40,653 nt of DNA. Source: Paracoccaceae bacterium. GTDB lineage: Bacteria; Pseudomonadota; Alphaproteobacteria; Rhodobacterales; Rhodobacteraceae. Positions 34,030 to 40,653 of this stretch are shown here, one piece after another. The notes beneath the pieces were generated by a model. It worked only from the letters and a program-made list of their open reading frames with translations. It was not told where the DNA came from and searched no databases. The stretch lies in the NCBI GenBank assembly GCA_014323795.1, contig JACONK010000015.1, positions 1 through 40,653 on the forward strand, in the 5' to 3' direction. Made by a program: the position numbers and the translations under genes. Every line of letters starts with the position of its first letter. The first letter of the stretch is position 1.

Positions 34030-34258
34030 GCACAACCTGCGTACGCCCCCTGCCGGAAACCTTGTCACTCGCCTGAAACCCGTCCTGTATATTCTCATCA
34101 CCCCGGATTTGCGGTGCACATATGAAATCCCGGCAGGGGTGTTGCAACACCAGACCAAAGAACCCCGCAGCGTATGGTCGCCGAGCCATTCCCGAGCCGT
34201 TCCGGCGTGATAGCATGGCCTCTGAGCCAGGTATCCGGAAATCCGCACTCCCCTTTAC

Positions 34259-34338
34259 CCGGCGAATCAGGTGCCTGTGCCCCACGATTCGCCGGACGCG
34301 AGCGGAGGCTGGCCTCCGTCATCCCAGTGTGGGATTTT
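34259..34338 (+). other. Three adjacent hairpins ending in a T4 run
   Basis: First, CCGGCGAATC (34259-34268) with GATTCGCCGG (34286-34295), 10 perfect pairs. Second, CGGAGG with CCTCCG around CTGG (34303-34318). Third, ATCCCA with TGGGAT around GTG (34321-34335), followed by TTT. Packed end to end with the last resembling a rho-independent terminator, they look like the 3' part of a rightward non-coding transcript or a repeat element. No known RNA family recognised. Confidence 0.4.
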
Positions 34339-34727
34339 AGTCGCGTATCACACCCGGTGCAGCGAACGGCGCAACCGCGCATGGTCTCTATGGTTTTCTG
34401 CAACTGGCGCGGATCAGGTTCATGACTCGTATCCAACATCTGACGAGTGCTGCGCGAGTGCCTGCTGACAGGAAGACCTTCGGGCAGCTGTCGTATCCGG
34501 TGGCACCGCGCCGCCAATCCCCGGAGATTGCTGAACACGACCTTCGTGCGAAGATGCCCTTCCACCGTTTCCAACGATTGTATGGCGTCTTGTGCGGGCC
34601 ACATGCAGCCGGGGTGCCCGCCTCTGTCAGCCACAGCGATTGATAAAGATTACGCCGCCCGGAACGCGCCGGTCACTGGCGCGTGGCGTGCCGTGGAACC
34701 TGGAAAAAGATGCGCGGGCCGTGCTAA

Positions 34728-34970
34728 TTCCTCCTGCCCCCGGCCAAAAATGCGATAGCAGCAGGGGAAAGCGGCGCATCCCGCGCCGCCGCCGATGCGC
34801 TGGAACTCGTGGTCGAGGATGAAGCCCTCGCGCTGCTCGGATCCATATCCGCGGCGACCGGGGATCAATTATCCGTCGATGCTTTTGCCGCTGGCATTCA
34901 CGGATTCACCCAAGCGATCAATGCGCTGCGCGAACTCGCTGCCAGCTTCGCCGCCGCCGGCGTCTGCTAA
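34728..34970 (+). pseudogene. Fragment of an unidentified gene
   Basis: From an in-frame TAA at 34725 the frame stays open for 80 codons to TAA at 34968. The translation is protein-like (AAADALELVVEDEALALLGS, then AAGIHGFTQAINALRELAAS) with regular helical patterns but has no start codon with a ribosome site near its head. It may be the C-terminal remnant of a gene whose 5' part has decayed upstream. Family unknown. Confidence 0.35.
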
Positions 34971-35180
34971 CCAAGCCCGCCGTTCGGGCTGAGACTCACG
35001 CCGGAAAATAAAAACCAATGGGGCCTGAACCCAAGCGTTTTTATCCCGCCACACATCGTTGGTGCCCCTTTCTTTAGCCGGCAGCGTCTGCCCTTCCGGC
35101 AGACCCGCCATGATCAGGTCTGTCAGACAGCATGGCAGAGACTGTTTATCCGCCGTTCGCACCACAGCAGCATCAACCGG

Positions 35181-36029
35181 TCAGATCGCCCGCTTGCGGC
35201 TTTCAACGATGTAAATATCCCTCAGGCGTTTAGCCGTAGTCCCCGGTATGCCATCACCGATGGGTACGCCATCGATTTCCACCACTGGCAAAACGAATGT
35301 GGAGGCGGAAGAGATAAACGCCTCATCCGCCGCCTGTGCTTCTTGTAGCGTAAAGGGGCGTTCTTCGACCTGCATCTGCGCCTCGCGTGCGTATTCCAGC
35401 AGGCTGTGGCGCGTGATCCCGTGCAGGATGTCGTTCGACAGTTGACGTGTGATAATCTTGGAACCTTTCGCAATATACGCGTTGTTTGAAGTGCCTTCGG
35501 TGATGAAGCCGTCCTTGACCATCCAGGCATCGTCGCAGCCCGCGGCCTTGGCCATCATCTTGCCCATGGACGGGTAGAGCAGCTGGACCGTCTTAATATC
35601 GCGACGCCCCCAGCGTAGATCTTCGATGACGATCACCTTGATGCCGCTCCGGCTGGCAGGCGTATCAAGAAGCGGCTTCGACTGGGTGAACAGCACCAGC
35701 GTTGGCGCTGCGTCCTTCGGGTATGCAAAATCCCGATCCGCCACGCCACGGGTGACCTGCAGATAAACGCTGCCCTGTTCCACCTTGTTCAGACGCACCA
35801 ATTCCCGGTGGATGTCCAGAAGGGCATCGAAATCCTTCGGCCGGGCCATATCAAGTTCGTTCAAACTACGCACCAGCCGTTTGGTGTGTCCCTCGTATTC
35901 CAGGAGTTTGCCGTCAAGTACGCTCGTGACCTCATAAACCCCGTCGGCCATCAGAAATCCACGGTCAAAGATTGATACCCGGGCTTCATTTTCAGCCATG
36001 TATTGTCCGTTTAGAAATACAGTGCGCAC
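35181..36029 (-). CDS. D-amino acid aminotransferase (class IV)
   Basis: A 282-residue fold-type IV PLP enzyme. The N-terminus VRTVFLNGQYMAENEARVSIFDRGFLMADGVYE (seen here from a GTG start at 36029), split as in D-alanine aminotransferases, with LQVTRGVADRDF, the PLP lysine in RRDIKTVQLL and FITEGTSNNAYIA. GTG is chosen because the family begins just there and GAAGG lies about 8 bases upstream; ATG at 36002 would cut conserved residues. It interconverts D-alanine and D-glutamate with keto acids for cell wall or catabolism. Branched-chain aminotransferase is the alternative but fits less well. Confidence 0.85.
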   Translation of the reverse strand: MRTVFLNGQYMAENEARVSIFDRGFLMADGVYEVTSVLDGKLLEYEGHTKRLVRSLNELDMARPKDFDALLDIHRELVRLNKVEQGSVYLQVTRGVADRDFAYPKDAAPTLVLFTQSKPLLDTPASRSGIKVIVIEDLRWGRRDIKTVQLLYPSMGKMMAKAAGCDDAWMVKDGFITEGTSNNAYIAKGSKIITRQLSNDILHGITRHSLLEYAREAQMQVEERPFTLQEAQAADEAFISSASTFVLPVVEIDGVPIGDGIPGTTAKRLRDIYIVESRKRAI

Positions 36030-36794
36030 AGGGATACCCTTCAGGGCGAATGTTTTGGGGATTATATATTTGATTAGACGCTCTGATACCACATCCTTCA
36101 CCGCATATATACTCTGCTTTTCGCTTTCCCTGCGCGGCCCTGAAAGTGTGCAGATGTTGCCTTGGGGGGGTGTTGCAGGGGCCGCGCGGTCCGGTATAGC
36201 TATTCGGCCCGCCGTCCGGGCATGGCCTGTTATGGTCAGGTTCCGGATAGCGGGGATCATCAAACTTTCTGTTCCATTCCCCGCAGGCATCGCAGCGGCC
36301 CGCCCACTTCTGGCAGGCACTGCCGCAGGCGGAACAGACAAAAGCCGGGGCGGATGGGGCCTTGGCCCCCTGATACCCGCCCGGGTCGTGGCATCAACGG
36401 GACGGGTATTATCGGGGATTTATAAAGGCTGAAAACCGCAACAGGCCCGTTTTCGGAAGCGGCGCGTACCCCACGCGACAGGGAAACCGGGATGTTGCGG
36501 GTGGCGAACCTCCGGACCCCACGGACCCCGGTGCGCGGATATGTCGGCGCATTTTTCTGCCAAGCGTCCGGCTGTGGCACAGGCGAGGCAGCCCTGAACA
36601 CATCCGCGTATAAAATTCTCTGGCAGGATACCGTCGCCGGATCACCGTCCCGCCGGGCATCAGAGTTCCTTGCAAACCGCAATATTACGGATTACGCTGT
36701 TCCTGGATTACGGCCTGCCATGCGCCTCCAACCGGAAAGGGCTGCCAATGATGCATCAAAACACCGCCCGGCACATCCGGTTCGGGGCGCGTCT
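36030..36794. other. Intergenic region, aminotransferase to restriction-modification locus
   Basis: About 765 bases between divergent genes. An AT-rich stretch with TATATA at about 36110 probably serves the leftward aminotransferase. A G7 run lies at about 36163 and a GGGGCC/GGCCCC hairpin near 36355. Frames are open on both strands, but none is recognisable. The last 75 bases, from an ATG at 36720, are in frame with the methyltransferase. Confidence 0.4.
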
Positions 36795-37836
36795 GTGAAA
36801 CCGCTGTCCATATCCCTTTTTTCCGGTGCCGGAGGAATGGATATCGGTGTCGCCCGTGCGGGATTTGCCAACCTGTGTTCTGTCGAGGCGGACCCGTATT
36901 GCGCCGCCACCCTGCGCCGGAATTGTTCGGGCACGGCGGTCTGGCAGGGTGACGTTCGTGCGCTTGATCCCCGCCGCGTCCTTGAATCCCCTGGGTTGGC
37001 CAAGGGGAATATTTCGCTTTTGCACGGGGGCCCGCCGTGCCAGCCATTCAGCCAGATTGGGCACAGGAAAGGTCTTCACGACCCGAGAGGCCGGCTTGCA
37101 TTCGAGATGGTCCGGTTTGCGGAAACCCTGCGCCCGTCCGCCGTCATGCTGGAACAGGTGCCTGCCTTTCTGAATATGCAGGCGGCAGACGGCATGACGG
37201 TTCTGGATGTGATGCGGGAAGAATTCCGCCACACTGGGATACGAAACACACGCACGCGTCCTCAACGCCCTTGATTTTGACGTGCCGCAGTGCCGGAAAC
37301 GGGCCGTCATTATTGCCGTCCCCAAGGGCCGGGCCTTTGCCTTTCCGGTCCCTGAATTTCCCTTTCGGGAAAGGACAGCAGGGGAAGTCCTTGACGGATT
37401 GCCAAAGGCCGTGTCACCGCCGGAGCCGCCCCTTGCACATAATCACGTGGATGTGACGCCCGAACGGGATCGTTACCGCATATCTTTCGTGCCGGAGGGA
37501 CTGTGGCTGTCCAAGGCCGAAGGCGCCCCCCCTGGTGTCGTGCGGCGATTGACGCCTAAAGATTCCACCAAGTTTCGCCGGCTGGACAGAAACAGGCCGT
37601 CGCTTACCCTGCGCTGTGGTGAGGCCCTGTATCACCCGACCGAAGACAGATACATCACCCCGAGGGAAGCGGCGCGCATCCAGGGTTTCCCGGATACTTA
37701 CGTGCTGGAAGGGCCGATTCGCCGCCGCACCGGGGTTGTCAGAACACTTGATCAGCACCGACAGGTTGCCAATGCCGTGCCGCCGCCCTTGGCGCAGGCC
37801 GTCGCGTCACATGTGAGAACCGCATTGTGCCTGTAG
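36795..37836 (+). pseudogene. C5-cytosine DNA methyltransferase, broken by one extra base
   Basis: Together the two frames make a complete C5 methyltransferase of about 347 residues. Frame one, from GTG 36795 (MKPLSISLFSGAGGMDIG; ATG 36720 is an alternative), has motif I LFSGAGG, motif IV GGPPCQPFSQIG with catalytic C82, and motif VI reading EQV (E120) instead of the usual ENV. After EEFRHTG the frame should go on as [22 protein letters not shown], but a GGG at 37236-37238 holds one base too many, leading to a stop at 37274. Frame two carries motif VIII QCRKR, the variable target region, [14 protein letters not shown] and motif [14 protein letters not shown]. Either a sequencing error, a real knock-out or a programmed shift. 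Its stop overlaps the endonuclease start by 10 bases. Confidence 0.85.
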
Positions 37837-38777
37837 TTTATGAACTGTTCGGAGAGCGGCTGACAAAATCCGGGGATCAGAAAGGCCGCTTTCGTTTCGC
37901 CCGGTGTCCTTACATGGGCGGCAGGCAGTGTGACGGCGGCGGCAATCGCGACATGGCAAGGTGGCCTGCGCACAAGCAGCCGCTGGCCCCGTTTTTTGAT
38001 GCCTCGGTCGGAAAGAAGGACGGTTTTATTCCCTGCGGCATATGTTCGGTCATTGCTGACAGAAGCTGGGCCATTTGCCCGCGCCGGCTTTTGGCATTTA
38101 GTTCCGATACACCCTCACCCGAACAGCGGTACTTATTGAGGCGCGTTCTGAAGGTTGCCGGGTTCCGGAAAGGGGACATTGTGCGCGTATGGCCCGAAAT
38201 AACCGTTGTTTTTAAAACCCGGGACGAAAGATTAAACTATCGGCTGGATTACGTCATGAAGACGGATAATGCGGCACCGGTCATTGTTGAGGTCATGACG
38301 TCTTCAACGTCAGGCGGGAACAAGGCCAAACGAAGTGACATTCAGTCCGCTTTCTGTGATGCTGTCCTGTATGCGGAAGGCAATTTGCCGGACCGCGGCC
38401 GGTCGCCAGGCGTGAATGTGCGCCAAGTCTGGGCCAGAATGGCGTCACAGATGATTGTCAAGTCGCAGATTGCCAATGCCTGGGGTGGCCGGACAATTTG
38501 GGTCGTCCAGGATGCGCTGATGGATTATATCCGGTCAAACACCGGGCTTCGGCTTGATGACCTCCGTTCGCCGGATTGGCAGACCGGGGAGATTAATGTT
38601 ATTGCGGCAAGCATGGATCCCCCTGACGAGGTACGCCTGTATTCCGGGCCTGTCGCGTCTGCGCACGGCGCAGCCTGCCGGGCGGAGTTGCTGAACACCC
38701 CGATTGTGCCCGAAGTGAGTGTGCTTGAGGATAAACTGACTGACGAAAAGGCCATCGGGAAAATTGTTATGTCGTAA
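37827..38777 (+). CDS. NotI-like type II restriction endonuclease
   Basis: A 316-residue protein beginning at GTG 37827 inside the end of the methyltransferase gene. The N-terminal third carries cysteines C27, C35, C70, C73 and C84 (RCPYM, RQCDG, PCGICSV, AICPRRL), the kind of cluster that holds the structural iron in NotI. A PD-(D/E)XK-like core follows: D141 in YRLDYVMK and E155 in VIVEVMTS, then a mixed C-terminal domain ([22 protein letters not shown]). NotI relatives cut GC-rich palindromes such as GCGGCCGC or CGGCCG; the target here is unproven. Paired with the overlapping C5 methyltransferase as a restriction-modification system. Confidence 0.7.
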   Translation: MPVVYELFGERLTKSGDQKGRFRFARCPYMGGRQCDGGGNRDMARWPAHKQPLAPFFDASVGKKDGFIPCGICSVIADRSWAICPRRLLAFSSDTPSPEQRYLLRRVLKVAGFRKGDIVRVWPEITVVFKTRDERLNYRLDYVMKTDNAAPVIVEVMTSSTSGGNKAKRSDIQSAFCDAVLYAEGNLPDRGRSPGVNVRQVWARMASQMIVKSQIANAWGGRTIWVVQDALMDYIRSNTGLRLDDLRSPDWQTGEINVIAASMDPPDEVRLYSGPVASAHGAACRAELLNTPIVPEVSVLEDKLTDEKAIGKIVMS

Positions 38778-38849
38778 CCGGCCAGGGCAAAAATCCAATG
38801 GCAGGGGCAGGTGCCACGCGGGGATGTCCCCGGTCAGGGGAAGCCGGTG

Positions 38850-40241
38850 CTATTTCGGCCCGATCATCTGTTCCGGGCGCACGACGTCCTCAAACCGCTG
38901 TTCCGTCACGAAGCCGAGCCTGACGGCCTCTTGTTTCAGCGTGGTGCGGTTTTTGTGGGCCGCCTTGGCCACCGTGGCAGCGTTGTCGTAGCCGATCCCG
39001 GGCGCGAGTGCTGTCACCAGCATCAGGCTTTCGCGCAGCAGCGCATCAATGCGGTCTGTGTCGGCCTCAATCCCGTCAACGCAGTTATCGGTGAAGGCGA
39101 CAGAGGCATCGCCGATAAGCTGCATGGATTGCAGCACGTTATAGGCTATCATGGGCTTGTAGACGTTGAGCTCAAAATGACCCTGGCTACCGGCAAAACC
39201 GACGGCGGCATCGTTGCCCATGACCTGGGCACAGACCTGGGTCATCGCTTCACATTGGGTGGGGTTAACCTTGCCCGGCATGATGGAACTGCCCGGTTCG
39301 TTTTCAGGCAGCCGCAGTTCGCCCAGACCACAGCGCGGGCCGGACCCCAGCAGGCGGATGTCATTGGCTATCTTGTAAAGGCTGGCGGCCACGACCTTCA
39401 GTGCCCCGGACATTTCTACCAGCGCATCGTGGGCGGCGAGTGCCTCAAATTTGTTCGGTGCGGTCACAAACGGCAGGCCGGTGATGTCGGCCAGGTGTTC
39501 TGCAACCATATCCCCCCACCCTTCGGGGGTGTTCAACCCGGTGCCGACGGCGGTGCCGCCCTGGGCCAGGGGATAAATCGCTTCAAGGGCGTGGCGCACG
39601 CGCCTGAGGGATTGTTCCGCCTGCCAGGCATAGCCGCCGAATTCCTGGCCAAGCGTCAGCGGCGTTGCGTCCATCATATGGGTGCGCCCGATCTTGATGA
39701 TCGGTGCAAAGGCCGCGGCCTTTGCGGTGAGTGCCGTGTGCAGCCGTTCCAGCCCGGGCAGGGTCACGTCCCGTGCTGTCATGGCGACCGCGATGTGCAT
39801 CGCCGTCGGGAAGGTATCGTTGGAGCTCTGGCCCATGTTGCAGTGATCGTTGGGGTGCACCGGTACCTTTGACCCGATTTCTCCGCCCAGCAGTTCAATC
39901 GCCCGGTTCGAAATAACCTCATTCGCGTTCATGTTTGACTGGGTGCCGGACCCGGTCTGCCAGACCGACAGGGGGAAGTGATCATCAAGTTTGCCGGCGG
40001 CCACCTCCCCGGCCGCGGCGATGATTGCATCGGCCATATCATCGGGCAGTTTGCCGATTGCCCGGTTTGCCCGGGCGCAGGCCTGTTTGATCAGGCCGAG
40101 CGCACGGATAATGGCCACCGGCTGTTTTTCCTGGCCGATGGGAAAGTTTTTCAGGCTGCGCTGGGTCTGCGCCCCCCAATAGCGGGTGGCGTCCACCTCC
40201 AGCGGGCCAAAACTGTCTGTCTCTGTGCGGGTGGCGGTCAT
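38850..40241 (-). CDS. fumC: Fumarate hydratase, class II
   Basis: A 463-residue enzyme of the TCA cycle, interconverting fumarate and malate. The aspartase/fumarase signature [16 protein letters not shown] is intact, with [29 protein letters not shown] and [16 protein letters not shown]. The ATG at 40241 ([12 protein letters not shown]) has GGAAG about 7 bases upstream; the frame stays open for 79 more codons through the repeat but that part is not coding. It converges with the endonuclease gene, 72 bases apart, where CGGGGA and TCCCCG form a small hairpin. Confidence 0.95.
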   Translation of the reverse strand: MTATRTETDSFGPLEVDATRYWGAQTQRSLKNFPIGQEKQPVAIIRALGLIKQACARANRAIGKLPDDMADAIIAAAGEVAAGKLDDHFPLSVWQTGSGTQSNMNANEVISNRAIELLGGEIGSKVPVHPNDHCNMGQSSNDTFPTAMHIAVAMTARDVTLPGLERLHTALTAKAAAFAPIIKIGRTHMMDATPLTLGQEFGGYAWQAEQSLRRVRHALEAIYPLAQGGTAVGTGLNTPEGWGDMVAEHLADITGLPFVTAPNKFEALAAHDALVEMSGALKVVAASLYKIANDIRLLGSGPRCGLGELRLPENEPGSSIMPGKVNPTQCEAMTQVCAQVMGNDAAVGFAGSQGHFELNVYKPMIAYNVLQSMQLIGDASVAFTDNCVDGIEADTDRIDALLRESLMLVTALAPGIGYDNAATVAKAAHKNRTTLKQEAVRLGFVTEQRFEDVVRPEQMIGPK

Positions 40242-40505
40242 GGGCAGTCTTCCGGTTTGACAGCGCACACTTTCCGGGACAGGGCGGGCCAGGTCAAGCC
40301 TTGGTTTGCAAAAACACGGCATGTCAGGCCTGCCCTTGCCGGGACGCCGGGGCAAAAACCGCACTATTTGAAATACCCCCTTGATACCCGGCGGATTTTG
40401 TGCAGGGAATCCGGGTCTGACGGCCCGTTGGTGCTGAAGGTTCACTGCGCGAGGCGGGTTCCCGACGAGCATCTGCAACAGAATCCGCAGGGAGGGTGCA
40501 GGAAC
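40228..40505 (-). repeat. Diverged inverted repeat, copy B
   Basis: Counterpart of 936-1195 in opposite orientation. It spans the whole fumC-RTX intergenic region, from the first codons of fumC (with its ribosome site) to the start of the RTX gene. A 25-base exact match lies at 40241-40265. As it is still attached to fumC, this is probably the parent copy. Confidence 0.75.
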
Positions 40506-40506
40506 A

Positions 40507-40653
40507 ATGGGTAAAAGGTATCCGATCGGGGGGGGGTGAAGGCAACAATTATCTCGCCCCGGTCTGGAACTACAACGGAACTATGGAAGGCAGAGGGGGC
40601 CATGACACACTCTATGGCTGGTCTGCGAGCGATTGGCTCTTCGGCGGTAATGG
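40507..40653 (+). CDS. RTX calcium-binding protein, start only, frameshifted at a G tract
   Basis: ATG at 40507 follows GGGAGGG by about 9 bases. The frame reads [10 protein letters not shown] and meets TGA at 40537, right after nine G. One G fewer would join it to a frame that continues [18 protein letters not shown] and then clear RTX repeats ([16 protein letters not shown]) to the window end. The gene is the mirror-image paralogue of the one at 1-935, which also starts beside a copy of the same repeat. The tract makes on/off switching by slippage plausible; a sequencing error is equally possible. Confidence 0.65.
40528..40536 (+). repeat. G9 tract near the start of the RTX gene
   Basis: Nine consecutive G at codons 8-10. 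With eight (or five, or eleven) G the ATG would be in frame with the RTX repeats; with nine it is not. Typical of phase-variable surface protein genes. Confidence 0.6.

Larger units (their letters stand above)
33860..35180. other. Gene-poor stretch with dense hairpins
   Basis: About 1.3 kb between the DUF1244 gene and the D-amino acid aminotransferase gene. Many frames are open on both strands but none gives a recognised protein, apart from a gene-like fragment at 34728-34970. It holds several perfect hairpins (34007-34029 and 34259-34338, listed separately). No tRNA, tmRNA, RNase P or SRP RNA signature was found by eye. It may be decayed foreign DNA or hold an unknown structured RNA. Confidence 0.5.

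Noticed and set aside
33860-35180. RNase P RNA, tmRNA or SRP RNA in the gene-poor stretch
   Set aside because: Conserved cores of these RNAs were looked for on both strands and not seen.
38811-39872. Plus-strand frame opposite fumC
   Set aside because: Antisense shadow of a well-supported gene.
40242-40478. N-terminal extension of fumarase by 79 codons
   Set aside because: The extension is simply the repeat read in frame; family alignment and the ribosome site support the start at 40241.
1-40653. CRISPR array or insertion sequence
   Set aside because: No regularly spaced direct repeats and no transposase or integrase motifs were seen; the only tandem repeats are RTX coding repeats.

Overview
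The window reads as chromosome of an alphaproteobacterium with moderately high GC, most like a marine Rhodobacterales or relative. The basis is the housekeeping block pyk, rpmI, rplT, pheS with a DUF1244 gene nearby, a class II fumarase, and many short ATGA overlaps. This is inferred from gene content; no database search was possible. Both ends lie inside RTX (hemolysin-type calcium-binding) genes, so the window may be a contig broken at repeats.

Layout. 1-1.84 kb: start of a long RTX gene (minus), a diverged repeat, and a small degenerate RTX-like gene. 2.4-3.4 kb: lipoate-protein ligase family gene. 3.7-10.2 kb: plus-strand catabolic operon of a dimethylglycine/sarcosine dehydrogenase-like flavoprotein with a GcvT half, an MttB-family methyltransferase without pyrrolysine, an Ldh2-type dehydrogenase and a DadA-like amino acid dehydrogenase. 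It looks suited to N-methylated amino acids or betaines. 10.6-18.1 kb: minus-strand group for ring-opening of a cyclic ureide (M20 carbamoyl-amino-acid hydrolase, dihydropyrimidinase, a complete NMT1/THI5-type ABC importer) with two small unknown translationally coupled proteins and a decayed SRPBCC-like gene. 18.2-19.2 kb: DNA methyltransferase. 19.6-26.05 kb: a tightly coupled operon for coenzyme F420, cofG-cofH-cofD-cofC-cofE, then an F420:NADP oxidoreductase and an F420-dependent luciferase-like oxidoreductase. 26.6-31.7 kb: threonine aldolase, pheS, rplT, rpmI, pyk. 32.0-33.4 kb: a lower-GC cassette of a DNA methyltransferase and an endonuclease VII-like HNH protein, sitting between pyk and the DUF1244 gene. 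33.85-35.2 kb: a gene-poor stretch rich in hairpins. 35.2-36.0 kb: D-amino acid aminotransferase. 36.8-38.8 kb: a type II restriction-modification pair, with a C5-cytosine methyltransferase broken by one base and a NotI-like endonuclease. 38.85-40.24 kb: fumC. 40.5 kb to the end: start of a second RTX gene with a G9 tract that throws it out of frame.

How it fits together. The F420 operon makes the deazaflavin, the NADP oxidoreductase can reduce it, and the luciferase-like enzyme can spend F420H2 on a substrate. The nearest catabolic genes encode import and hydrolysis of a dihydropyrimidine or hydantoin-like ring, and I see no ordinary dihydropyrimidine dehydrogenase here. The working idea is F420H2-dependent reduction of a heterocycle before dihydropyrimidinase opens it. 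The other notable signals are the frameshifted restriction-modification system, the methyltransferase-HNH cassette, and the mirrored RTX loci at the two ends.
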